A DNA stretch of 6,060 bases from Gammaproteobacteria bacterium (lineage in GTDB: Bacteria > Pseudomonadota > Gammaproteobacteria > SZUA-152), in assembly GCA_030599435.1 (NCBI GenBank), contig JAUVNZ010000105.1, positions 1-6,060 on the forward strand, given 5' to 3'. The notes beneath the pieces are model-generated. The model ran no database searches. It worked only from the letters and a program-made list of their open reading frames with translations, and was not told where the DNA came from. The position numbers were made by a program, and so were the translations under genes. Of the stretch, positions 1 through 4,765 are shown piece by piece. Each line of letters opens with the position of its first letter. The stretch's first letter is position 1.

Positions 1-240
1 ATTAATAATGATGACTATTTTGAAATGTTGAGTGGGTTCCCTAACGATGAAGAAATTCCTGTGACCACGTTCGGTTATGAGAAAGCAATAGAATTTTTAA
101 ACCAGAATACAAAAACTGCGCGCAATGTTCTCGGCATAACTAATGTGCCCGCGTTGCTGGTACTAGATAATAAAAAGGATGGCCTGTATCGATTGGCGGG
201 TTATTGGGAAATGAACCGGTTGTTGCAGCCTGATTTATAG
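1..240 (+). CDS. C-terminal part of a thioredoxin-fold-like protein (5' truncated by window)
   Basis: The reading frame is open from base 1, so the 5' end lies outside the window. About 79 residues are visible and end at TAG (238-240). The best hint is the segment ARNVLGITNVPALLVLDN: a helix, then a short 'G(I/V)xxVPA' turn, then a hydrophobic strand. This resembles the cis-proline loop and following strand of DsbA/thioredoxin-fold proteins. The CXXC active site, if there is one, would be upstream and cannot be seen. The ATG at 25 is internal to this open frame and is probably not the true start. The gene lies 78 bases upstream of the cardiolipin synthase gene on the same strand, and no clear terminator separates them, so read-through is possible. 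The family assignment is an inference from one motif; another alpha/beta fold is possible. Confidence 0.5.
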   Translation: MNNDDYFEMLSGFPNDEEIPVTTFGYEKAIEFLNQNTKTARNVLGITNVPALLVLDNKKDGLYRLAGYWEMNRLLQPDL

Positions 241-318
241 ATCTGATTTTATAAAATAAAAGTTTACAGAAAGTTTTTAAAAAAGGGCGCTGGATAAAAT
301 TTTCAATGCGCACAACGC

Positions 319-1521
319 ATGATAAATAGACTATCAAGATGGCAGCAATTTTCCTGGCGGGAAAAAAATCAGTTTCAATTGCTGACTGACGGCAGTGAAA
401 TTTTCCCCGCCATGCTGGAAGCGATTAATTCTGCACAATCACAAATTCTGTTAGAAATGTATCTTATTGAATCGGGTGCGGTAGCAGATTTGTTTATCGA
501 AGCTTTGCTTGAGGCCGTTAAACGAAAAGTAAACGTTTACCTGCTATTGGATGATTATGGGGCACGAGGTTTTGAGCCAAAAGACAGGCATCGGCTCGAT
601 GAAGCGGGGATTCGCACTGTATATTACAATCCCATAGGTTTTTGGAATCCTATTGCTGTCTGGGGATGGCACCAAACTCTATTACGTGATCATAGGAAAT
701 TATTAGTCGTTGACGATCGGGCTGCCTTTGTTGGCGGCATGGGCATTACCGATAACTTTGATAATAAAAGTTATCCCGAGGATTATTGGCATGATGTGGC
801 AGTAAAGGCTGAGGGCTCGGTAGTTTATGATTGGCTAAGGGTATTCCAGAGTAACTGGGATGTGTGGACACGAGAAAAATTTCCTGTATCTATTGAGCAG
901 TTTTCTAGTGGCTCTGCAACGCATGACGATTTTCCATCAAATCAGGCTGGTCGTGTTGCGTCAGGACGGTATTTTGCTCGATCGGAAATCCAACGTGCCT
1001 TTGTGAAAAGGGTGCTCGGCGCGGAGCATCACGTGTGGATGATGACCGCCTACTTCGTGCCAATGTATAGACTTTTGCGGGCAATGCGCCTTGCAGCTCG
1101 TCGAGGTGTGGATGTTCGTTTGTTGGTGCCTGGCCCGGAAACGGATCATCCATCTATTCGTTATGCAGGACGTCGATATTATCATTCCTTATTACATGCC
1201 GGCGTACGTATTTATGAATATCAGCCGAGATTTATGCATGCCAAGGTTTTATTGTGTGATGGTTGGGCTTCTCTTGGCTCAAGTAATGTCGATCGTTGGA
1301 ATTTACGCTGGAATCTGGAAGGTAATCAGGAAGTTGAAGACAGCCAATTTAGCCGTGATGTTCGCGAGTTATTTGAAGCCGATTTTAAGGAAAGTACAGA
1401 ATGTGTGTTGGGGAACTGGCGAGCACGCCCCTGGTACCATCGTTGGCAGGAATGGTTTTGGGGGCAGATTGAAGTGTTGATTGAAAGAGTCAGTGAGAGA
1501 ATGCGGCGACACAAGGACTAG
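319..1521 (+). CDS. clsB: Cardiolipin synthase / phospholipase D-like phosphatidyltransferase (ClsB type)
   Basis: The 400-residue protein has two HKD half-sites, the signature of the phospholipase D superfamily. The first is H125-x-K127-x4-D132 (HRKLLVVD), followed by the typical FVGGMGI. The second is H307-x-K309-x4-D314 (HAKVLLCD), followed by LGSSNVD at 319-325. There are no N-terminal membrane helices. The length and the start directly in the catalytic region match ClsB-type enzymes (about 410 residues) and not ClsA, which carries two N-terminal transmembrane segments. Family members join phospholipids to make cardiolipin at the inner membrane by transphosphatidylation; which donor lipid this one uses cannot be read from sequence. 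The tail (about 365-400) is rich in Trp and Arg and could bind membrane. The ATG at 319 has no good ribosome site, but the frame closes at TAA 295-297 and no other upstream ATG/GTG/TTG exists. A weak TAAAAT -10-like box lies at 295-300. The exact subfamily is less certain than the superfamily. Confidence 0.9.
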   Translation: MINRLSRWQQFSWREKNQFQLLTDGSEIFPAMLEAINSAQSQILLEMYLIESGAVADLFIEALLEAVKRKVNVYLLLDDYGARGFEPKDRHRLDEAGIRTVYYNPIGFWNPIAVWGWHQTLLRDHRKLLVVDDRAAFVGGMGITDNFDNKSYPEDYWHDVAVKAEGSVVYDWLRVFQSNWDVWTREKFPVSIEQFSSGSATHDDFPSNQAGRVASGRYFARSEIQRAFVKRVLGAEHHVWMMTAYFVPMYRLLRAMRLAARRGVDVRLLVPGPETDHPSIRYAGRRYYHSLLHAGVRIYEYQPRFMHAKVLLCDGWASLGSSNVDRWNLRWNLEGNQEVEDSQFSRDVRELFEADFKESTECVLGNWRARPWYHRWQEWFWGQIEVLIERVSERMRRHKD

Positions 1522-1767
1522 CCATGGGTGTGGATATAAAAGTTTGCGTTTAGTGTGGTTTTTACAATTAGGTCTGGTTTATGACCGGCCAGATAAAATA
1601 AAGGCTGGCTTATATCCTATATCCTATATCCTATATCCTATATCCTATATCCTATATCCTATATATCTATAAATGATATAAATATATAAATGTATCACTT
1701 CCAATGAATAAGGAGTGCTGCTAAATTTAATTCACTTCCAAACAAACCCCCTATTTGTTTGAACCCC
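1522..1767. other. AT-rich intergenic region, no gene supported
   Basis: This stretch follows the cardiolipin synthase stop. It holds a weak stem (GCCAG 1588-1592 with CTGGC 1605-1609, 12-base loop, no T run), the TATATCC heptamer array (1611-1659) and then very AT-rich sequence to about 1690. A 10-base direct repeat TCACTTCCAA occurs at 1695-1704 and 1732-1741. An 8-bp stem pairs CAAACAAA (1739-1746) with TTTGTTTG (1754-1761). I see no reading frame here with protein-like composition. Confidence 0.6.
1611..1667. repeat. Heptanucleotide tandem repeat (TATATCC)7
   Basis: Seven perfect head-to-tail copies of TATATCC run from 1611 to 1659. A degenerate eighth begins at 1660 (TATAT, then ATC). 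No mismatch is present among the seven copies, which suggests recent slippage or amplification. The array starts 90 bases after the cardiolipin synthase stop and lies about 110 bases before the terminator. It is therefore in the 3' untranslated region of that transcript, if transcription reaches the terminator. The unit length is not a multiple of three, so it would be suited to frame switching in a coding region, but no credible gene crosses it here. Confidence 0.95.
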
Positions 1768-1802
1768 AGCCGCTATTCCTCCCCGGACAGCGGCTTTTTT
1801 TT
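1768..1802 (+). terminator. Rho-independent-type terminator
   Basis: A perfect 7-bp GC-rich stem pairs AGCCGCT (1768-1774) with AGCGGCT (1789-1795) around a 14-base loop. An unbroken run of eight T follows (1795-1802, the first T being the last stem base). The T run is only on the plus strand, so it fits termination of rightward transcription, most likely from the cardiolipin synthase gene 246 bases upstream. The long 3' leader and the 14-base loop are unusual for a dedicated terminator. It may instead be the end module of the hairpin repeat that follows. Confidence 0.65.
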
Positions 1803-1912
1803 GGGCAGGGATGCCCTTATGCCGTGGAGCACACGGATGTGCGAGACCAATCTGCCAGGAGCAGATTGGGACAGCCAAAGGCTGCCCGTAGGGTGAACAC
1901 CATGGATGGTGT
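1803..1912 (+). repeat. Array of five consecutive hairpins, four with GGA in the loop
   Basis: Five small inverted repeats are packed into 110 bases. They are: GGGCA (1803-1807)/TGCCC (1812-1816), loop GGGA; GCACA (1829-1833)/TGTGC (1838-1842), loop CGGA, with an alternative CCGTG/CACGG pairing at 1822-1836; CAATCTGC (1848-1855)/GCAGATTG (1861-1868), loop CAGGA; CAGCC (1872-1876)/GGCTG (1880-1884), loop AAA; and ACACCAT (1897-1903)/ATGGTGT (1906-1912), or ACACC/GGTGT with loop ATGGAT. The stems differ in sequence while the plus-strand loops keep GGA, so the structure and loop motif look selected and not merely copied. The reading frames that cross the array have no protein-like features. It lies between a plus-strand terminator and the 3' end of the minus-strand HTH gene. 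It could be a dispersed structured repeat or part of an RNA; the data do not decide. Confidence 0.75.
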
Positions 1913-1957
1913 GAATCAGCGGGCTTGCTCAAGATACCTGGAGTTTTCGTCGTCCCG

Positions 1958-2365
1958 CTACTTCACCTGTACCAGCAATTGCTCAATAACCCGTGCTAAT
2001 GCATCTCGTTGCTGTTTGGGCAGCTTCATCCAGGCCAAACTCATTTCTAAAGCCTCTTTGTTGAGTTTTTCCTGCCCGGTGGAAGGTGGATTTTTTCCAT
2101 TACCACGGGGGTTTGCATCTGCTTCGTATGCCTCTCCACTGCCTGATAATAGCCAGTTGGATCGAGCCTTGGTAAGGTCAGAAAGCTTTATCAATACGGA
2201 GGTGGGAGGGAATGCCTGTCCCTTGAGCCAGCGGTTGACCTCAATAGATGGTCTTTCCAGATGTTCTGCTAGCCGGGATTTTCGCCCGCCTCCCAACCTG
2301 GGAAAGTGAACATTATCAAGGGCGTCATTCAGACGTTCGGAAAATCGGTTTTTTTCGTTAGACAT
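1958..2365 (-). CDS. Lambda-repressor/XRE-like HTH transcriptional regulator
   Basis: The 135-residue protein has an N-terminal helix-turn-helix domain. RKSRLAEHLE (28-37) fits helix 2 and SIEVNRWLKG (40-49) the recognition helix. FPPTSVLIKLSDLTKARSNWLLSGSGE (52-78) completes the five-helix bundle and ends in the WLL(T/S)GxGE signature common in phage CI-like repressors. A polar linker (80-100) leads to a predicted C-terminal helix (102-133, rich in Leu, Lys and Gln), probably for dimerisation. The LexA/S24 peptidase domain of full-length CI proteins is absent, so control by RecA-triggered self-cleavage is not expected. The ATG at 2365 is supported by a purine-rich GAGAGAG (2370-2376, minus strand) five bases upstream. 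The gene stands alone between the hairpin array and the fragment scar; no phage or conjugation gene is next to it. It probably represses its own promoter (an inference from the family); other targets are unknown. Confidence 0.85.
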   Translation of the reverse strand: MSNEKNRFSERLNDALDNVHFPRLGGGRKSRLAEHLERPSIEVNRWLKGQAFPPTSVLIKLSDLTKARSNWLLSGSGEAYEADANPRGNGKNPPSTGQEKLNKEALEMSLAWMKLPKQQRDALARVIEQLLVQVK

Positions 2366-2378
2366 TTTGCTCTCTCTT

Positions 2379-2396
2379 CAACATCTGGCACTGTTG
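2379..2396. promoter_or_regulatory. Candidate operator of the HTH gene (inverted repeat)
   Basis: The inverted repeat CAACA (2379-2383)/TGTTG (2392-2396) has an 8-base centre. It lies between the candidate promoter and the start codon of the HTH gene, where an autorepressor could bind. A smaller palindrome, TTGTTTACAA, partly overlaps it at 2394-2403. The arms are short, so chance is a real possibility. Confidence 0.3.
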
Positions 2397-2425
2397 TTTA
2401 CAAAAATAAGAAAGGGTCGAATTTA

Positions 2426-2452
2426 AGAATAAAAATCATCCCTGTCTGTCAA
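2426..2452 (-). promoter_or_regulatory. Candidate sigma70 promoter of the HTH gene
   Basis: On the minus strand a perfect -35 box TTGACA (2452-2447) is followed after 15 bases by TATTCT (2431-2426), which matches the -10 consensus at four of six positions. The spacer is shorter than the optimal 17. Transcription would begin near 2419 and leave a leader of about 50 bases before the ATG at 2365. No other good promoter is visible between the HTH gene and 2460. Confidence 0.4.
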
Positions 2453-2633
2453 CCAATTTATCGGCCATGCGTTTAATAACATTGAGGGCAGATTTACTGG
2501 ATATGGAGCTGCAGACGTCTGGACAAAGGGTATGGTCGTTGGTCAAAATCGGCACAGCGGGGCACTAAAAGGTTATGCAGGAGAATACGGCTGGACAATA
2601 TACATACCATGGACCAATTTCTCGCTGGGGTAG
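2433..2633 (+). pseudogene. Start-less C-terminal fragment of an unrecognised protein
   Basis: This frame is open between stops at 2430-2432 and 2631-2633. It translates to about 66 residues with a convincing protein look, including GRFTGYGAADVWTKGMVVG and, near the end, GYAGEYGWTIYIPWTNFSLG. The high content of Gly, Trp and Tyr with alternating hydrophobic residues suggests beta strands. No ATG, GTG or TTG lies near the beginning (the first ATG is at 2529, deep inside), and no ribosome site fits. The best reading is the surviving 3' end of a gene whose front was lost. The family is not recognised. The 5' part of the fragment overlaps the candidate promoter of the HTH gene. Because it was not compared with a database, an intact short gene with a rare start codon cannot be excluded. 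Confidence 0.4.
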
Positions 2634-2710
2634 AATCTCGTGCTTATCGGATGGCGATGGTTGCCACCATCAGCCGGGAAGATGGAGAAAGAGGTCATCA
2701 AACAAGATGA
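2609..2710 (+). pseudogene. Truncated N-terminus of an ECF-like RNA polymerase sigma factor
   Basis: An ATG at 2609 opens a 33-codon frame beginning MDQFLAGVESRAYRMAMVAT, then ISREDGE. This closely resembles the opening of sigma70 region 2 in a group of gammaproteobacterial sigma factors, whose starts read like 'FLAxVExRAxRMAxxATxxxEDALDxVQDAM' (from memory). The similarity stops after about residue 26, at base 2686: the next residues are GERGHQTR and then a stop, where the family has the conserved DxVQDAM helix. No ribosome site precedes the ATG, and it overlaps the end of the upstream fragment by 25 bases. It is read as a relic and cannot make a working sigma factor, because it lacks most of region 2 and all of region 4. 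Confidence 0.4.
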
Positions 2711-2741
2711 TATTGATTTTTACAAGCACTATGAATATTAA
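2682..2741 (+). pseudogene. Short C-terminal-like coding remnant
   Basis: One frame over from the sigma-like relic, the sequence from about 2682 reads MEKEVIKQDDIDFYKHYEY and ends at TAA (2739-2741). The charged and aromatic composition looks like the tail of a real protein. It begins exactly where the sigma similarity ends, which suggests that two different genes were joined here by a deletion. It ends 15 bases before the next gene. At this length, chance cannot be ruled out. The family is not recognised. Confidence 0.25.
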
Positions 2742-2756
2742 AGAAAGGAGTCTGTA

Positions 2757-3005
2757 ATGTTAGAGCTGAAGCCTAATTGCGAATGCTGTGATAAAGATCT
2801 TCCTCCCGAGTCAACAGAAGCTGTTATCTGTTCAATTGAATGTACATTTTGTAACGACTGCTCAAAGACTGTCTTAAAAAATCGATGCCCTAATTGTGGT
2901 GGTAATTTAGTGGAGCGCCCAAACCGAACGGGTAAGTGGCTAGAAAAATATCCGGCTTCAACTATTAGAGAGATAAATGAATCAGGTTGCAAGGCCGCAG
3001 TATAA
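2757..3005 (+). CDS. DUF1272 family cysteine-rich (putative zinc-binding) protein
   Basis: The 82-residue protein matches my knowledge of the DUF1272 family almost from end to end: an opening MLELKPNCECCDKDLPP, a middle part with C25, C29, C32 and C35, and CPNCGG at 44-49. Nine cysteines (8, 10, 11, 25, 29, 32, 35, 44, 47) are spaced like two or more zinc-ribbon/treble-clef knuckles. Zinc binding is therefore likely, but the molecular role of the family is unknown. There is no signal peptide, so the protein should be cytoplasmic. The start is well supported: AGGAG at 2746-2750 with a six-base spacer. It is the first gene of a tight same-strand group with the VOC protein and YjbQ. I could not identify a convincing promoter in the 2634-2750 stretch. 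Confidence 0.9.
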   Translation: MLELKPNCECCDKDLPPESTEAVICSIECTFCNDCSKTVLKNRCPNCGGNLVERPNRTGKWLEKYPASTIREINESGCKAAV

Positions 3006-3032
3006 ATTGGGTACTAACATTAGGTGCTAAAA

Positions 3033-3395
3033 GTGAACGAACACGAAAAAATAAATTATGTTGAATTCCCGGCAAAAGATATAGAAGCCGCCAAGTCTTT
3101 TTTTGGTGATGTTTTTGGTTGGTCATTTGTAGATTACGGCTCAGAATACACTGCATTTTCAAATGAAGGTCTCGATGGCGGATTTTTCAAATCCGAATTG
3201 ACTGTATCTGCTGAAAGCGGCAGCGCGTTGATTGTTTTTTACAGCAAAGAGCTAGAAAAAACATTATCAAAAATTGAGCAGGCTGGAGGATCAATTATAA
3301 AACCCATATTTTCTTTTCCCGGTGGCCGACGCTTTCATTTTGGCGATCCCAATGGAAACGAATATGCGGTCTGGTCTGATATCGGCGTAGAATAA
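3033..3395 (+). CDS. VOC (glyoxalase/bleomycin-resistance/dioxygenase) superfamily protein
   Basis: The 120-residue protein opens MNEHEKINYVEFPAKDIEAA, followed by KSFFGDVFGW: the first beta strand and helix of a VOC module. The second module ends with FHFGDPNGNEYAVWS (101-115), the classic last strand with the metal-side Glu (E110). Its length is that of a single-chain, two-module VOC protein. The usual first-strand metal His is replaced by Tyr (Y9), so metal binding and glyoxalase I activity are doubtful. Small-molecule binding or another VOC chemistry is equally possible. A GTG at 3024 is in frame, but the GTG at 3033 is preferred: AGGTG (3022-3026) lies six bases before it, and the resulting MNEHEKINYVEFP start is what I expect for this subfamily. 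The gene begins 27 bases after the DUF1272 stop and ends five bases before yjbQ, so co-transcription is very likely. Confidence 0.85.
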   Translation: MNEHEKINYVEFPAKDIEAAKSFFGDVFGWSFVDYGSEYTAFSNEGLDGGFFKSELTVSAESGSALIVFYSKELEKTLSKIEQAGGSIIKPIFSFPGGRRFHFGDPNGNEYAVWSDIGVE

Positions 3396-3400
3396 TAACA

Positions 3401-3820
3401 ATGTATTCGCAAGATAAATTACAAGTTACCACCAGTGGCCGTGGTAGTTATAACGTTACTGAAGAAGTGAAACGAGTAGTGGCAGCGAGTGGTATTGAAA
3501 TTGGTTTATGCCATGTTTATTTGTCGCACACCAGCGCGTCATTGATGTTATGCGAAAATGCAGACCCAGCAGTACGCCAGGATTTAGAGACTTTTCTTGC
3601 TTATCTGATTCCAGATGGTGATCCAATGTTTATTCACAGGGATGAGGGTCCGGATGATATGCCAGCTCATCTACGTACTATCTTAACCCACAGTGATTTA
3701 ACGATTCCGGTACGTAATGGCCGATGTGCTTTAGGAACCTGGCAAGGAGTTTTTCTGTGTGAGCATCGCACCCATGCTCATCAACGCAATCTGGTTATAA
3801 CAGTGCAGGGCGATTCATAA
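3401..3820 (+). CDS. yjbQ: YjbQ / UPF0047 family protein
   Basis: The 139-residue protein covers the whole UPF0047 fold. The conserved elements seen are SHTSAS (42-47), the region H79 to H90 (IHRDEGPDDMPAH, with H79, D85, D86 and H90), LGTWQGVFLCEHR (111-123, with H122) and an ending V-I-T-V-x-G. Family members form compact trimers with a His-rich site. The E. coli protein is annotated with weak thiamine-phosphate synthase activity, but the physiological role remains unsettled. The ATG at 3401 lies only five bases after the VOC stop and has no good ribosome site of its own, so it is probably translationally coupled. It is the last gene of the three-gene group and runs convergently into the reductase gene, with 26 bases between the stops and no clear terminator there. 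Confidence 0.92.
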   Translation: MYSQDKLQVTTSGRGSYNVTEEVKRVVAASGIEIGLCHVYLSHTSASLMLCENADPAVRQDLETFLAYLIPDGDPMFIHRDEGPDDMPAHLRTILTHSDLTIPVRNGRCALGTWQGVFLCEHRTHAHQRNLVITVQGDS

Positions 3821-3846
3821 ATGTGAAGGTGTTTATCAGTAAAAAT

Positions 3847-4704
3847 TTAGCGATGTTCGCTGCGTGAAACTTTAAGTAATATCCTGTCTAATGAACGTGT
3901 TCCCAGAATTCGCCTGATGTATCCAAACAAGTAGGTAGGTATGGTTACGTAATAACGGGGTTTGGGCCGACTTGATTCCAATGCATGGATTACTTTTTTA
4001 AGTATGGCCTCTGGTGGTAGTGTGAAAGGCGCCGCACTCCCCTGTTTTTTTAAGCGTTGTTCTATTTTTTTATAAATTTCCTGATGAGCGCTGTCCCTGG
4101 TGTCAATATTTTTTTTATAAGCATTAAAGGCATTGGCGCGAAAGCGGCTTTTGATCGGGCCAGGTTGAATGAGGGAAACATGGATATTGGTTTCGTCCAA
4201 TTCCTGGCGTAGTGTATCGGTAAGGCCTTCCATGGCAAATTTGCTGGCGTTATAGGCGCCGCGATAACGCAAAGTAATCAAGCCAAGTACTGAGCTGTTT
4301 TGAATGATACGTCCGTATCCCTGTTTACGCATAACGGGCAGGAGCTTGTTAGTCAGCTCGACAGTGCCAAAAAGGTTGGTTTCAAATTGCTGACGTAACA
4401 CGTCTCTGCTCAGGTCTTCTACGGCACCGGGTTGCCCATAGGCCGCATTGTTAAATAGCGCGTAAATTTTTCCATTACCCAATTGCAGTGTTTCTTTAAC
4501 GGCCTGATCTATTGACTCGCTGTCATCCAGATCCAGTTGTATGCATTGCAGGCCTTCCTGACGAAGTTTTTTAACGTCTTTTGCTTTTCGTGCACTGGCG
4601 ATGACGTTATACCCTCGCTTATGTAAACCGTGAGCCACACAGTAGCCGATACCGCTTGAGCAGCCGGTAATTAACACGGAACGATCTTTGGGAGAATAGT
4701 GCAA
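3847..4704 (-). CDS. ybbO: Short-chain dehydrogenase/reductase, YbbO-like (NADP-dependent aldehyde reductase type)
   Basis: The 285-residue protein has all the classical SDR marks: TGCSSGIG (13-20) for the nucleotide, a post-beta2 ASARK (36-40) whose Arg favours NADP, NNAA (85-88), N110, S138, Y151-x3-K155 (YNASK) and PGPIKSRF (181-188). Several stretches match what I remember of E. coli YbbO: VLITGCSSGIG at the start, LDLDDSES, RGAYNASKFAMEG, FTLPPEA and a C-terminal RPKPRYYVTIPTYL. The catalytic set is complete, so an active reductase of aldehydes or similar carbonyls is expected; the substrate is an inference. The first residue is encoded by TTG (4704-4702). The frame closes at a TAA 21 bases upstream, no ATG precedes the Rossmann motif, and no ribosome site is visible, so translation may be weak or coupled. 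It lies 61 bases downstream of the HD-GYP gene on the same strand and is probably co-transcribed. Confidence 0.88.
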   Translation of the reverse strand: MHYSPKDRSVLITGCSSGIGYCVAHGLHKRGYNVIASARKAKDVKKLRQEGLQCIQLDLDDSESIDQAVKETLQLGNGKIYALFNNAAYGQPGAVEDLSRDVLRQQFETNLFGTVELTNKLLPVMRKQGYGRIIQNSSVLGLITLRYRGAYNASKFAMEGLTDTLRQELDETNIHVSLIQPGPIKSRFRANAFNAYKKNIDTRDSAHQEIYKKIEQRLKKQGSAAPFTLPPEAILKKVIHALESSRPKPRYYVTIPTYLFGYIRRILGTRSLDRILLKVSRSEHR

Positions 4705-4765
4705 GTTATTGTTGATTGCAGGTTATTTTATTGGTAATACTTTTTTAGTAGTTACTAACGAAAGT

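Noticed and set aside
306..329. Seven-residue minicistron overlapping the cardiolipin synthase start
   Set aside because: An ATG and an in-frame stop exist, but there is no ribosome site, and frames this short arise by chance.
1481..1672. 63-codon frame that reads through the TATATCC array (PISYILY repeats)
   Set aside because: It starts inside the cardiolipin synthase gene in another frame, and its end is only the repeat translated. A phase-variable gene would need a credible protein around the repeat.
1803..1912. Straight call of a CsrB/RsmZ-type ncRNA gene
   Set aside because: The GGA loops fit, but the plus-strand terminator lies before the array and not after it, and no promoter was found. 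It is kept as a hypothesis only.
1732..1932. 66-codon minus-strand frame across the hairpins
   Set aside because: Its sequence simply translates the hairpins and terminator; it has no ribosome site and no protein-like pattern.
1755..2309. 184-codon open frame on the plus strand across the hairpin array and the HTH gene
   Set aside because: It is antisense to a well-supported HTH gene, its composition is Ser/Arg/Cys-rich without any motif, and its start lies in the stem before the terminator.
2713..2741. Promoter TTGATT-N17-TATTAA for the DUF1272 gene
   Set aside because: Transcription would begin inside or just after the AGGAG ribosome site, leaving no usable leader.
3006..3032. Integron attC site between the small genes
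   Set aside because: The small-gene packing recalls cassettes, but the gaps of 27 and 5 bases are too short for an attC site, and no GTTRRRY/RYYYAAC pair is present.
3821..3846. Bidirectional terminator between yjbQ and the reductase gene
   Set aside because: Only a five-bp AT-only stem (ATAAA/TTTAT) is visible, too weak to call.
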